Shown here piece by piece: positions 31,515 through 43,991 of a stretch of 64,000 nt of DNA (the stretch's first letter is position 1; each line of letters starts with the position of its first letter). A program made the position numbers and the translations under genes. The notes under the pieces are model-generated. The model was not told the origin of the DNA and did not search any database. It saw only the letters and a program-made list of their open reading frames with translations. The stretch is from Xylona heveae TC161 (taxonomy: Eukaryota > Ascomycota > Xylonomycetes > Xylonales > Xylonaceae), in NCBI RefSeq assembly GCF_001619985.1, contig NW_017264195.1, positions 2,542,001 to 2,606,000 of the forward strand. Reading direction: 5' to 3'.

Positions 31515-34500
31515 ATGTCTGGAGCCGATGACGTTGAAGCTCACAAATCCCGGCGGAAGTTCGGAGGTCCGTATAGTGGTCAGCACCCTGTACCGACGAT
31601 CCAAGGCTACGAACAACAGCGCCAATATCGTCAATCGCTGGCACGTTCGAATGAAGATGCAGACGACGTTACGCAAGAGAATGGTGATTCTCTTTCCAGC
31701 CCCCAGACGAGCAATGTTGGAAAAGATGCAAGTCAGCCTGCGCAACGGACTGTAGAGCCCGTCTATCAAAGCGAGAACAAGAATATACCGCGTGCCGCAA
31801 TCGAGTCCGACCAGAATAATGCCCAGGGATCGAGAGATCGGGAGCGCGAGAAGCAAAAGTCTAGTCGAGGACAGAAAACTGGAGACACACAGCCTGATGA
31901 AGAGACTCCCAAGGACACATCACAAGCCGTTGCCGGAGCTTCGAGTCAAAAAGAGAAAAGAAAGGTGCTAAAGCATCTAAAACGAAACAATGCCGAGCGT
32001 GAGGTAACAGATCCGGTAACTCATCTACCGGTTCAAATTCACGATTTTACGAATGCTGAATTAAAGCGCGTTCCACAAAATGAACCATCTTTTGGTTCGC
32101 AGCTCTGGTCTGCAACTGGCCTCGATGCCAAAAATAAAAGCGATGAGCACCTTAGCAGGGAGAAAGAGTCCCTTCAGGAGACACACGCTGGCTTGGAAAT
32201 GCTCTTCCCTCCGCCAGATTTACAGGAGACTTCCGATGAACTCAGAAACACCGTCCAACACGTGTTGACAACGACGATCTGGTTGGCAATTTTATCATCA
32301 TTTTCACTAGTCAGCATGGTATTTCTCTTTCGGATCTACCGGACAGAGAGCCATGGTGCTTGGCGCAATATCGAAATGAATAACCCTCTGGTTACTTTAG
32401 TTATGATAGTAGCGGGCATTATCCTCATTGGGACTGCACTGAGCTGGGGCCTTCATCGCTTTGCCAATAAGAAAATGCAAGGCGTTTGGGAAAGCGAGGT
32501 CTGGGAGTCAAAACGCAGACAAGGTCAGGAACAAGTCAATACCTCTGTTCCCGAATCTGTCGAATGGCTAAATTCGCTTGTTGGCTCTATTTGGCCCCTT
32601 GTTAATCCCGACCTTTTTACCAGTTTGGCTGATACATTGGAAGTAAGTCTCCACGCTCCAACACTAGATTTTCGGACACTAATCGTTCATTTCCGCCGTC
32701 CAGGATGTCATGCAAGCCAGTCTTCCAAAGCTGGTGCGCATGGTAAGCGTTGAGGATCTTGGCCAAGGAAGTGAAGCCCTGAGGATTCTTGGTGTGAAAT
32801 GGCTTCCAACTGGCGCGGCTGCACGATCGGTATCTTTGGATGGCCAGTTAAAGAGCCAACAAAGCCCGAATGATAGAATGATTCCTGGTGCCAGTCAGGA
32901 GACAATTGATGACTCTACGTCGACAGACCAGGGAGCGGAAGGCGAATCAGGGGGACGACAAAACTCTGGCCGAGATACCCCCGAGGATGAGGAAACTGTT
33001 GCAGAAGGAATGGAAGCCGAAGAAGGGGATTTCGTCAACGTTGAAATTGCCTTTGCATACCGCGCGAGGCCCGTTTCAACGAATCTTCGAAATAAAGCTA
33101 AGAACGCACACCTCTATATCGCATTTTATCTTCCTGGTGGTCTCAGATTTCGTGAGTGCTCTACGATTCCTTCTGTTCTTATACAAGCTTATGCTTATAC
33201 GCTCCAGCGGTCTGGGTTGAATTAAGAGGACTCGTGGGGTGCGTGCGCATGAGGTTACAGCTCACACCTGACCCACCTTTCATCGCCCTTTCGACTTTCA
33301 CCTTTTTAGGGCAACCCAAGGTGGATCTTTCATGCGTCCCGTTGACTAGCCGCGGACTCAACATAATGGATCTTCCCCTCATTTCTAGCTTTGTACAAAG
33401 TTCTGTTGATGCTGCTATGGCGGAATATGTTGCACCGAAAAGCTTGACTTTGGACCTTAAAGATATGCTTATCGGTGACGACTTCAAGAAGGATGTTCTC
33501 TCATACGGGGTCGTTGTCGTTCACATTAAGCGCGCGATGGATTTTAAAGAAGGGGATCCGGGGTTTGGCGTACTCAAAGAGGGCACTGCTGACCCTTACG
33601 TTTCAGTCGCATGGGCCAAGGTGTGTATTGACGACCCCCACTACATCAATTTAATAATCCGCTGACCCGACCGGCTATAGTTTGGTAAGCCCGTGTGGTC
33701 TACAAGGCTTCTACTTAATGAAATGAAGCCTGTCTGGGATGAGATGGCATTCGTTTTGGTGGGGCCAGAGGAAGTTAACGCGGAGGAGAGACTACGCCTA
33801 CAGCTGTGGGACTCGGATCGTTATACGGCTGATGATGACCTCGGTCGTATCGAAGTCGATCTTAAAACGATAATGAAGAGCCCGAAGTCGAACGGGTCCA
33901 TGTGGGACAGAACCGATGACTTTCAAGCTCTGGATTCGAAAGAGTCAATGCCCGGACGTTTAGAATGGAGCATTGGGTATTATTCAAAGACACCAATCCA
34001 ACCTTGCCAGATCCAGCATCAAAACGCTTATCCCGAAATCAAAAGTATTGAACAACTGAAGGAGGTTGTGTCGGACACAGCTCAGAGAAAATTGCGAGAA
34101 GCATCGAATAAAGATGAGGCATGCGAGCTTGAGCAGATTAAAGCTCAGGATATGAAGGTAAGCAGAGTATCACTTTTTCCGAATTGACGTGTTCCGAGCC
34201 TTACTGTGACCAAGACACGAGAAGACTCCATGATCATATCTTCTCCACCACCGGACGATTACCCGAGCGGCATATTTTCCATACAGGTCCATCAGATTAC
34301 GGGACTCGAACTCGAAAAAATCAAGAAGCAAAGAAATCCAAAAGATCAACAGGATGTGGAGGGGGTTGCTGGTGATCTCCCAAGCAGTTACTGCAATATC
34401 ATCTTAAACCACCAGACTATATTTCAAACCAGGACAAAACCGAAGAATCCAAAGCCTTTTGTAAGCTACGGCATTCATTTTTTTTTCTTCCCCGATTGAA

Positions 34501-35903
34501 TTCCACAAAACCTAACTCCTGCTTCAGTTCAATGCGGGCACCGAACGATTTATCCGCAACTGGCGAAACACAGAGGTGATTGTAGCGGTTCGCGATTCAC
34601 GGGTGCATGAGGATGATCCTTTACTGGGAATTATTGTCTTGCCGCTTGGGAAGATTTTTGAAAACCGCTCCCAGGTCAACGACTTGTACCCGTTAGCTGG
34701 AGGATTAGGTAAGATTTCCCATCCTAGATACTTTGTTACGAGTGATTTGTTGATTGTACCAGGCTATGGACGGGCGAGAATTTCCATGGTATTCCGGTCT
34801 GTTCAGCTTCAACCTCCCAAAGAACTACTTGGATGGGAATATGGGACTTTGGAGATTCGATCGGGAATCAAGTCTAAGGATCTACCTCACGACCTCTCCT
34901 CCTTGCGACTCTCGTTCCGCACGTCTGCTGGAAAGGCCAAAATGCACAGTTCCAGATCAGGTGTCCTCTCTAGTCATCATTCCGATGCTGATGACACTAC
35001 TTGGAACAGCACGCACTCTCGGCGCGTCTATCTTGCCGTTCGCAAACGCTACAGCACATGCTTATTGATAAGCTTTCGGCGTAACGCTCTGGGACCAGAC
35101 AAGACGCCCGCTTTTTCAATTCTTTGGCTCAAAGACGTTCCCGATGACGAACCTCGCACATTGGATTTGCCTGTTTATCGCTCTTCAGAAGTCCGTGTCT
35201 CCCGAGCGAGGTCGAATTGTCTATCTGCCGAGGAACTGCCAAAACCAGTGGGATACATTACGCTTTCCCTTATCTTTTATCACGGCTTAAGTGCGCATCA
35301 CATATCCCTCGCTCGGTCTGACTCATCTGTGGGAGTCGTGTGTGAGGTTCTGGAAACTGCCCAGCAAAATTACGATTCTCGACCAGGAGATGGAACCAGC
35401 TCAGACGAGGATTCTAATGAAGCTTCGGATAATTCAGAAAGCGATTCGGGCGATGATGATAATGAAGATGGTGAGAAACAGCATGACATTGGAGATAGAG
35501 GTTCAACAAAATTGGATGACCATAAGACGGATTCTCCCAGCTTTGAGAGACCTTCCGGACCTTCCATGACAAGCAATACACATAGAAGCAAGCGCAGCGA
35601 GAATCTTCAGGCAAGCGGTAAAAGAGGTCCCATTGATACTATTCGAGATTATCAAGTACATCGAAAGCAATTGCACCATTCTCATCGAGGTGCAATGCAG
35701 TGGAGGGTATGTATTCCTAACTACCCTGCATCTGCGTCATACATCTTGAAAAAGTTCAGAACTAATATATTACTCTTCACGTGTAGGCTCCTCGAACGAT
35801 GGCCTGGGCACTGACCAAAGTTAAGAACACTGGTACCGGGGTGGTAGGGGGTATATTCAAGCGTCACGGCGACCGTGAGCCGGATATTGAGACTGAAGTA
35901 TGA
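31515..35903 (+). CDS. tricalbin/Mug190-like ER membrane SMP-C2 protein
   Basis: Seven exons (31515..32642, 32704..33151, 33208..33620, 33681..34157, 34215..34460, 34528..35706, 35787..35903) encode 1335 residues. Residues 1-245 are charged and disordered. Two hydrophobic segments (about 252-275 and 291-317) likely form an ER-membrane hairpin. An SMP lipid-transfer domain follows (about 348-620, with PVWVELRGLVG and RLQLTPDPPF), then a C2 domain from about 625 (YGVVVVHIKRAMDF, DPYVSVAWAKFGKPVWST) and a second C2 from about 838 (GIFSIQVHQITGLELEK). An acidic Ser/Asp stretch precedes the short tail ending IETEV. The family tethers ER to plasma membrane and moves lipids; fungal relatives of this size are often annotated as Mug190. 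Calcium binding was not judged. Confidence 0.9.
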
Positions 35904-36358
35904 CGTTGTGATCTGTTTTCTCCCTCCGTTAATAGCATAGATTCAGCCGACTGCACTTTACTGTAGATAATGTTTTTGAAGCGTTCACACATTTTCATTG
36001 GCGTCGATTAAGTTTCAAGGACTCTGGTTTTTTATAGATAGGACGGATTCTGTAAATACGCATGGACTGCATGTTTTGGCAATGATTGTCTAACGACGCT
36101 AGGAATTTTGATGAATATCTTCGATACCATTTCCCCCCCAATTCTTCTTTTTTGTTCTTTCTTCTTTCGATTGTTCTATTATTACTCTATTCTTCTTGGC
36201 AGAGTCCAGATAATTTTTTATACCCATGTCTCTCACGCTCACAACGTCTATCCAAAATATGCGGCTCGCTAGCGGTCAAATTGTCTTCATTTCCCCACCA
36301 CACTTTATCCCTCTGCTCCATGACCCAAGAAGACATTGTACTAGGCTAAATACCCAGT
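35904..36358. other. convergent 3' intergenic region
   Basis: It lies between the stops of the SMP-C2 gene (+) and the secreted-protein gene (-), with a T/C-rich tract around 36140-36200. Nothing else was seen. Confidence 0.45.
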
Positions 36359-37154
36359 TCAACTCGCTTTTCCCAGGTCGATTTCCACACAGCCACTTGG
36401 GACCGACACCGTGTCTCCGACCTTAATCAGGGCATAGAGCTGGGTGATACCGAGCGATGTGTCGCCTGCAACAAATCCCGTTCACTCAGTCAGCATCCGT
36501 TTCTGATCAGTCATGGCAATCTTCTCAATCTATAGCTTTATCCGCTCGTTTACCCGAAGCCAGACCCAGCTCACAATCGATATTTTCTTGAGCACCATTC
36601 CTGGAAGGAAAAAGAAAGGTAGACTCACATGCCAAAAACCCATCAAATCCAGCAACGGCCGACGTCCACAGCCCCGGCTGCGGTCCAGTATCGTACCCAA
36701 ACCCTACCGTCCCATTCTCAGGCTCAATCGCGACCGGCACTGCCGTCGATTGTGCTACGCTACCGCTTGGAATCTGCAGCGTCCAGCGGGACTCTGATGC
36801 AGACGCATCAAAGTCAAGCAGCACTTCAAATGTCGTCGTATTGGTAATGTACCCCTCCACTGCGAGCGTCTTGTTCGACGTAAATGCCGCCGCCAACACA
36901 CTTGTTCCGGAACCGCTGCCGGTGGAGTACGCGTAGAGGTATTCCCCCTCATGCGGCACGGGCGAGTGGCCGTACCATGGCGGCCGCTGGACAGTGTAGT
37001 AGCTTGCCGAAGAAACGGTGTCGCGGCGCTGAGCACCGTCCGGCGGCAAAAGAGATGCAGATGCGAGCGATGCGAGCGATGCGAGCAATGAGAAGGATGA
37101 GAGGAGTGCCAACGCCGTGGTGGAAATGGCGAGACTCGATGGGTTGAAATGCAT
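36359..37154 (-). CDS. small secreted protein, function unknown
   Basis: The exons are 36629..37154 and 36359..36465, giving 210 residues. The intron (36466-36628) has a GTGAGT donor and TTGCAG acceptor and splits a Cys codon. A signal peptide occupies about residues 1-34; its hydrophobic core includes SLASLASLASA, encoded by a short direct repeat in the DNA. The mature part has YYTVQRPPWYGHSPVP, GEYLYAYSTGSG, three N-glycosylation sequons (NKT, NTT, NGT) and two cysteines near the C-terminus that could form a disulfide. No GPI signal or catalytic motif is apparent. It may be a wall-associated or secreted glycoprotein; I do not recognise the family. Confidence 0.82.
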
Positions 37155-38541
37155 TTTTTCTTTCCCTTGCTGTGTCTTGTTTCCTTTTCCCTTTATTTTC
37201 TTCTTCTTTTCTTCTTTTCCTTTTTTCCACCTGTATTCTTTTTGTATCTTCCGGTCAATCGTAACGTGATGTTGGTAAGAAGCTCATAAAAGAGATAATA
37301 TGAGATATACCAGACCAAAACACGAATCACTCAATCCATTCGTCTGACCAACCTGACCAACTCTCGAACACGATATTTGCATTCTTATATACATGTATAT
37401 AGATGGATGCCCCAGAAGGTTCTAAGCATTAGATACATGCATACGTGCCCACTAAACTTTCTTAATACGAGACAAGGTAGACATCTTTGGCCGTTTCCAA
37501 GAGCTTCTCGTACTCGCTACACGATCACAACTGTCCGAGAGAGCCCGGTATCACGCGAACTTGGCTGCTATGATTCCATGAAGTGTCGGGTAGCAATGTA
37601 GTATACTGTATACAACTGGTCAGGAATGAAGTGAATAATCAATGATTACAAAATCCTAGCCAAATCGAGGTCCCTTAAAGTGACAAAGGTAGCGGGAGAG
37701 AAATGTACGGCTTTTGTCGAACTACTGACTTACATGTCTAGCCTAGAAGGCGTTGGTAGATCCGCATACCCGCGTACCCGTGTACAGATCGTTGGCGGTC
37801 TTGACAGTTAGCGTTCAATGTAACGTCATGTATGTTAAGTACCTAGTATTCCGACTTTCAGTTGACTTTTTTTGGGACCATTATCGAATTATAAAGCAAT
37901 TACACGAGGCTGAAACACACCGTAGGATACCGTAAGTGGGACAGAATGTTCAGTATTCCAATAAGTTGTAACGGCAGCGCGGTGTCGGCGTAGAAGGGTC
38001 CCCCCTGTAAGTTCGTATACATTGTACTGGACTTCGGATAGATGTCGTACTTGATGGTGTTGTAGTAAACAAATGTGGGATTGAGAGCGCATTTGTAATG
38101 CTTAGTTTGTTTAGTCATGGACAAGGGTTTTGAAACTCGTATGGCAGTCTCTGCGATATAAGATACCTTATTTAGCCCGACAATTCGTGCCTATGAGTTA
38201 CATTGTCTGGTGACATTGGATGAAGACGTTCGACGTTCCCAGCTTTTCTCTCAGAACAATGTGATGAACTAAACGACAATATTAGAATCAATATGCCTTT
38301 ATAGATCTAGTTTAGTGTATCTCTAATAGATCTAGCCGTGGCGAGCGTAGGCCGCCATGCTTTAAAATGCCACTGCTGGCTGTGACGCAGATGGAGGTGA
38401 AGAATTAAGTACAAGATGCTGCAACGCTGGAGAATATTTTCGCAAAAACAAAGCTGATATCACACCAAGAAAAATCGCAATCCATTCAAACAAAAGCCTT
38501 ACAAGAACAGAAATGTTTCAAACGACAAAAGGTTCGTTGGT
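37155..38541. other. intergenic, upstream of the secreted protein gene
   Basis: 1.39 kb without a supported gene; CT/TTC-rich just before the start codon at 37154. A direct repeat of ATAGATCTAG-type sequence occurs near 38302-38335. The end near 38541 holds the 3' UTR of cytochrome c peroxidase. Confidence 0.4.
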
Positions 38542-39781
38542 TCACTCGTCAGTGCTAGCCTTGAAAGTGAATCTGTCGCTCTCGGAGCTGGTAAATGGTA
38601 CACCAAGTTCGAAAAGCTTGACAACGCAGTCCCGGAATTCGCCAAAGAACACATCATTGTCTTTGGCAAAGCGCTCGACATGTGGCTTGAAGGCCTTGTC
38701 TTTGACCAGAGCCATGTCGGTGGGAAGCATCATGAGCGACTTGCTGGACTTGTCCTGGAACTGCTTGGGGCCGTTCCACTTTCTCCAGTTCCACTGCTCA
38801 TCAAGCAGGAGGCGGTAATATTCGTTGGTAAGGACAGTAGGACTGAAAGTCCATGGGCCGTCATAGCCACTACGGTCCGTGTGGCAGCGGCCAAGAGCAT
38901 GGGCACCACTAAGAGCAACGATTTCGCGGTCATCGAATCCCATGCGGTGGAATATGGCTCGAAGGTGGCTTTGCTCCTTAGAGCCATCGGGAAGACGTCC
39001 ATCAGGCGTGCAGAAGCTCACGTCACGATCTTGACGACCGGGTCTCCATGGAATCTTGGGTCCCTGCATCTCCTGAATGGCACAGACGCCGCCAAGGGTC
39101 CAGAGATCGGAGTGGGTAATCCAAGGGAATTGTGCTACAAACGCGTTAGCAACACTAGAAAGCATGGCTTTTGAATTGCTGTGAGGCCCGCAAACCTTTG
39201 ATGGGCTCAAGGAAGTCGCGAGCGGCTTTCAGGCCAGCATTAGCTCCGTGGTCACCCTCTGGAGCAAATCGCATAGTGGCTCCATTGGAGCCACCAGTGC
39301 CGGTCTCCTTGTCGTATCTGTCAATTATGGTAAGAGTACGCTCTTTTCCAAGATATAGGGAATGGTAATATGCTACTCACGTTCCACTGGCGTGCCAGGC
39401 AAGTCTCAGAAGAACAGGGCCATAACTGCCATCATCATAATCGTCGTGCTCCTCAAGTGCTTTGGCAATGGCATCGTACACAGCCTGGAAATCCTCCTTC
39501 TTGGGCGTGAAGACTTGCGGCTTGCTCTTCTCCGCCACTTCGCCTGCGCTGGTGCTCTTAGAGTAGAAGTAGTAGCCAGCACCGCCGGCAGCTACCAGAC
39601 CCAGACCCCACGCAAGGCCAGAACCACCAGACTTGGGGGAGGCTTCAGTAGCAAATCCGCGGTGTGAATTGCGCACTGCTTGTCTTGGGAGCACAGCACG
39701 AGCATTCGATTTCGCAGCAGCTCGGAAGGAAAGCCCGGAACGCAAGGCGGAGCGAGAGAAAGTTCTCGCGGCAGAAGCCAT
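38542..39781 (-). CDS. CCP1: cytochrome c peroxidase, mitochondrial
   Basis: Three exons (39381..39781, 39196..39317, 38542..39134) encode 371 residues. A bipartite targeting region has an Arg/Ser/Ala-rich presequence (residues 1-48) and then a hydrophobic segment ([18 protein letters not shown], about 55-72), as for proteins sorted to the intermembrane space. Distal heme-pocket residues R126, W129 and H130 are in RLAWHASGT; the proximal ligand H253 is in [12 protein letters not shown]; the radical-forming Trp is W269 in GYDGPW. It reduces hydrogen peroxide with electrons from ferrocytochrome c. All key residues of the class I peroxidase are present. The start is the ATG at 39781; a non-ATG codon just upstream is not used. 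Confidence 0.96.
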
Positions 39782-40802
39782 TTTCACAAAGCTAAATTGG
39801 AAGATTTCAATGTTTATTTCAAGATAGCAGAGCGTCTATGCAACCCGAAGATCGAATTGAAAGAATGACTTAATGGAAAAGGGGACAAGAAAAGAGTAGA
39901 TTGGAATAGGCCACGTGGAAACGTAACGCTTGAGGAGATGAGCAAAGAGGAGATCCGAGTAGGTACAGGAGAGCTTATATGGGAGATAGGCGCTGTAGAT
40001 AGGATTACAGTTGGTAGCTACTGGATTACAGACCTCGGCAGGGATTGGATTAGGGGACCGAGGGGACCGACAACTCCATGACGAGCACGACCCACAAATT
40101 TCCCCAGACGACAGCCCAAGCGAAGGGCAAGTAGCCAATGGGATATTGCAGATTTCCTGCTGACAAGCTCAATCCATTTTTGGGTTCTAGAACCCGAATG
40201 CCTTACTAAATCCCATCACAACGACCCCTTTCAACCCTGTCATCAACCTCGCCCAACTAAAATTTTTCTTTTTTTTTTTCTTTTTTTGCAAGATGGCATC
40301 ATTGCGAAGATAATTTATAAACATGTTTCTTTTGGCAAAACTACGGATTTGATTATTAAAGCACCAATTTGCCAAGGAAAAGGTTTTCAGAATCGATTCC
40401 ATTGATTGTTAATAAATTTCAACGTCTGATATTAGATAACTCTCCCGATCTTATGGGCCCAGGCTCTCCCCTATAGACCATCGCTTGCCTGGGAAGAAAG
40501 AATAATGACCATTGCGCTTAAAGTACAAGTAAGAACAGTTCATATCAGAAAAGTTTGTACAGATTGATGAAGATCATCCGACGCCGAAGAAGTAAAGTTA
40601 GACCTGCCCGGATGCTCGCATGATAAGACAAATTAACATGGTAACTGTCGCGCAATGGGGTATCATGCAATTCAAGAAAATTGCAGCAGAAAGGCAATAA
40701 TGCATGCACCGAAACAAGAGACAAGGCAAAAGCCGAGTCAAGACAACGCTGAAAGCTTTTCTGCAGAATTCAGAGGCCATTAGATCGTGAGAGTATAGTT
40801 AA
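39782..40802. promoter_or_regulatory. upstream region of cytochrome c peroxidase
   Basis: 1.02 kb with no supported gene. It includes a T-rich tract at about 40260-40290. The end near 40802 holds the F-box gene's 3' UTR. Confidence 0.4.
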
Positions 40803-43800
40803 TCATCCCTGATGGGTGAGGGGAAAGAGTTCATCGAAAACGGCGACGGCGAATTGCGCGCCTGGGTCCGATGAAGAGCTGCATGCCCGGAGAGCTTGAC
40901 TGAGTTCCTTGTCGCTGGGCAGAGAGAGAAGCTCTCTATCCCAGTCATTCAAGTTGTGAGTGCTCGAGTAATGAGTAATAAGCTCGCCAAAGCCATGGGC
41001 TTTTGACCAATTTTTGGCCCGTTGAGCCGTGGGGCTGGAGACACAATGGCCACATTTGACGTGATTAAACACATCGTAAAGCCCGCGAGTAATCAAGACC
41101 TTGTCAAGTGAATGGATGAGATGGAAGTAATACATAAATTGCACGGGCCCACCCATCGTCATTTTGCGAATGCCATACTCAAAGGCAATCTGCCTTTTGA
41201 ATTCGGTTGCGAGCGAAGCGTTTAAAAGTCGTGTCACCGCGTAGACGACATTCTCAACAAAGTCCCAGGGTGCATTCCCGCTAATCGAAGAAGGCCGACG
41301 CCCCTCAAAAGCTGACACACCTTCACCAGCATCGTCATGGGAAATGGGTGCAAGAACGTAGGGACGGTCATCATCTGGATCCCATCGGCCAGTTGCGTTA
41401 TGATGCTCTGCCAGAGCGGGTAAATTGACCGGCCATTCAATGGTACACCAAGGAAACATATGTCCAGACGGCAACGCTTCCTCACGCAGTCTTCTAAAAT
41501 CTCCGACGTGGCAAGCGTGTTTCTCATGGATGTGGTGGAATAGGTCCTCAAAAGTGAACCGGTGACGAATGTCGTTCCTGACACAGCCGGGACACTTCAA
41601 AAACTTTGCTGCCCGGATCCTAGCAGGGTCATCCCAGCTGTCAATGAGGGGACTAATTTTGAGGGTGTAGACCCCCCTCGCATCGTCAAGCAAAAGCCTA
41701 TAATGGGCCCATCTATTCTCAATGCTGACAACATTGCAGGATTCGTAATACAGAGCTCGCACGTTGCGGAGCGCCACCAGGATGAAGTCAGCATCAGGAA
41801 CGTGGGAAGACTGTAATCTTTCAAGGACGTGATCGGCCACCGCCAAGAGCCGGACTTGTTCAAGCGCTGAAAATGGAAGCCTTGAAGCTGCAAGCGCCTC
41901 GTATCCCGCACGTCTCTGGTTTGTGATTTCGACATTCTCCCGCGCCTGCCGGATTTGCAATTCCGCTCTTTCGGCCTCTTCACGCTCCTGCAGCAGCTTT
42001 GGCAGCAAGATTTCCCAAGAACGCAGACTCGGAGGTTTTGCAATTTCAATCGCGCGCTTAAAAGCAGGCATGAGCTGGAGCACGCTCTCGGTGATTGGTG
42101 GGTCCAGCTCCACGGCTCGAACAGTAAAATAATCAACGCGAAAGCCCCTCCAGGCAGCGGTCTGCCTCTTCTCTTCCCGGGACCGCGTTTCGACCCAGTC
42201 CTCAATCAGCTGGATCCTGCTCAAATGCTCCTTGGCTTGCGCCTCTTTGATGCTGTACCACTGCTCGATCTCCTCCTCAGTTTTACTTTCCGTCGAACCC
42301 AGCCCCTGGCCAATGAATTCCTTGTATTCGTGCAAGATAGAGAGAAAATCGGCCCAGAGGAACACTCTTTGACGCGAATGGCCCGATCTTTGCCATGAGC
42401 GCGGATAGAATCCAGCACTTTCATATCCTCCCCAAGAATCAATTACACCATGAGGAATGCACTCCATCAGTCGAGGGTACGCGTCACGAATTCCGGCAGC
42501 AGCACTTTCCTGCAAGTAAAGAAGATTGTTAACGGCTATCGCGAGGTTTCTATAAGAGGATTCCATTTCACTCACCTTCATCACCTTCGCATTAAAGCAC
42601 GCCCAGCACCATCGTTTCTGAAATGCCCAGTAGCATTTGCGGATCCTCGTATTCTCGCAATTCATACAACCAACACCATCGAGCAGGTTGGAGTAATCCC
42701 ATTCTTTCATCCCCGGAAGAGGGCCGGGCATCCCTGAACCATAATATTGAAGTCGATTCTCTCGCCAAGCAGATTCATAGGAGAGAGCGTGATGAAAGGC
42801 CTTGTTGATACGCCGCGCACGAGCCAAAAAGCGTGGCGGACAGAACGACAGGATATGAAGCCAAACGTCCATTGGAACTTTCGCAACAACTTCCCTTCCC
42901 TTTCGAAGCCGTGTCGGTTTGGATTCTCTTATGCGCTTTGCATTTGCATCCAACTGTTGTGGAGCTTTGCGCTTGCCATGAGAGTAGGTAGCATCTTGCT
43001 CATGAGTGTCTTGCAAGTCAGAAGGAACGAGGATCCGGAAGGAAGGTTCGGTATTCTTTGTCTCGTTTCTCAACTTTTCAAGGGCTTGAGAACCGAGTAT
43101 AGTTGGCAGTGTCTGGTTCGAGGCCGCAAAGGAATGTCTGTTCTCATCTGTACGATGAGCCGTCAAAGGATAATTTCCGACTGCCTCAATCCTATGAAGT
43201 GCATTTGTTGGAGCTGAGGATGGACAAGAGGATGTTAATGACAACATTTGACTGCATTGTTGCGGCACTTCGTTGATGCGTGCTATCCCTGGTGCCGAAT
43301 GAAATGTTTCACCAGCAGAATCGGAAATGAGCTCCCCAGGATAGTACGTCGAAGAATTTGTGAGTGGGTTCAGCCAGTCATGAGGAAGATTAGTCCCAAC
43401 GTAGGGAGATGGAGAAGCATCGTAAGAGGAGTTCACTGCGTTATGAGGAGCACTAAATCCATCGTCGCGAAATGCCGAGCTAAGGTATGAGTTCACCCGA
43501 AAATAAGGAGGGCTAGGTCCAACATATTGGGATGGCGCAGGAACGTGAGAAGAGGAATTCATGCCGAAGCGATCGTTCCAAGCTTCATCGTCAGACAAGT
43601 AGGACTCATAAGCCAAGTTTGCCCTATGATTGACATAACCTCTCGCATAACCCATGCTGTTGTGAACGATGCCAGACTGAGCAGGAAAGCTCACAGTTGA
43701 TGTAAGATTGATACGAGGATCAAGAGAATGAGAAGCGGAAGGTGCCACTGAGCCGTTTTGAACTAATCCTGAAAAAGGCTGAACAGTAGAGGACGGAGAC

Positions 43801-43991
43801 TGCTGAATAGCAGTTGCAGCTGCCCTTGGCGCGGGAGCTTGTTGATCACAGTTCAAAGCAGAGGGCATGGCTGCGTAGCTATTGCCATGATCATGACGAT
43901 AATTCCGAGAGTCCATCTCTGCGTTGTCACCTCTGCTGGTCCTGAATGGAGCAAACGCGTGACTCGTTTGACGAGGTGGAGGACCTGCCAT
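40803..43991 (-). CDS. F-box domain protein with long disordered N-terminus
   Basis: The exons are 42576..43991 and 40803..42509, giving 1040 residues if the 66-nt intron is removed. Start is the ATG at 43991 (MAGPPPRQ). Residues 1-360 are Ser/Asn/Tyr-rich and probably disordered. An F-box follows at about 370-410 (KVPMDVWLHILSFCPPRFLARARRINKAF), then a Cys-containing block (CMNCENTRIRKCYW..KRWCWAC) that may bind zinc, a charged coiled-coil-like stretch, and a C-terminal region with CPGCVRND..HHIHEKH, which looks like a C2H2 finger. It probably acts as a substrate receptor in an SCF ubiquitin ligase; its target is unknown. The intron has GTGAGT and TTGCAG ends, yet its length is a multiple of three and it has no stop, so an unspliced form would add 22 residues. 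Confidence 0.85.
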   Translation of the reverse strand: MAGPPPRQTSHAFAPFRTSRGDNAEMDSRNYRHDHGNSYAAMPSALNCDQQAPAPRAAATAIQQSPSSTVQPFSGLVQNGSVAPSASHSLDPRINLTSTVSFPAQSGIVHNSMGYARGYVNHRANLAYESYLSDDEAWNDRFGMNSSSHVPAPSQYVGPSPPYFRVNSYLSSAFRDDGFSAPHNAVNSSYDASPSPYVGTNLPHDWLNPLTNSSTYYPGELISDSAGETFHSAPGIARINEVPQQCSQMLSLTSSCPSSAPTNALHRIEAVGNYPLTAHRTDENRHSFAASNQTLPTILGSQALEKLRNETKNTEPSFRILVPSDLQDTHEQDATYSHGKRKAPQQLDANAKRIRESKPTRLRKGREVVAKVPMDVWLHILSFCPPRFLARARRINKAFHHALSYESAWRENRLQYYGSGMPGPLPGMKEWDYSNLLDGVGCMNCENTRIRKCYWAFQKRWCWACFNAKVMKVSEMESSYRNLAIAVNNLLYLQESAAAGIRDAYPRLMECIPHGVIDSWGGYESAGFYPRSWQRSGHSRQRVFLWADFLSILHEYKEFIGQGLGSTESKTEEEIEQWYSIKEAQAKEHLSRIQLIEDWVETRSREEKRQTAAWRGFRVDYFTVRAVELDPPITESVLQLMPAFKRAIEIAKPPSLRSWEILLPKLLQEREEAERAELQIRQARENVEITNQRRAGYEALAASRLPFSALEQVRLLAVADHVLERLQSSHVPDADFILVALRNVRALYYESCNVVSIENRWAHYRLLLDDARGVYTLKISPLIDSWDDPARIRAAKFLKCPGCVRNDIRHRFTFEDLFHHIHEKHACHVGDFRRLREEALPSGHMFPWCTIEWPVNLPALAEHHNATGRWDPDDDRPYVLAPISHDDAGEGVSAFEGRRPSSISGNAPWDFVENVVYAVTRLLNASLATEFKRQIAFEYGIRKMTMGGPVQFMYYFHLIHSLDKVLITRGLYDVFNHVKCGHCVSSPTAQRAKNWSKAHGFGELITHYSSTHNLNDWDRELLSLPSDKELSQALRACSSSSDPGAQFAVAVFDELFPLTHQG
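42510..42575 (-). other. 66-nt stop-free intron in the F-box gene
   Basis: Read on the minus strand it starts GTGAGTGAAATGG, contains GTTAACA as a possible branch site and ends TACTTGCAG. It keeps frame (22 codons, no stop), so retention would be silent for the rest of the protein. Confidence 0.75.

Noticed and set aside
38302-38335. Repeated ATAGATCTAG sequences as a possible attachment site or element end
   Set aside because: Only a 10-bp direct repeat in AT-rich spacer with nothing else to mark an element.
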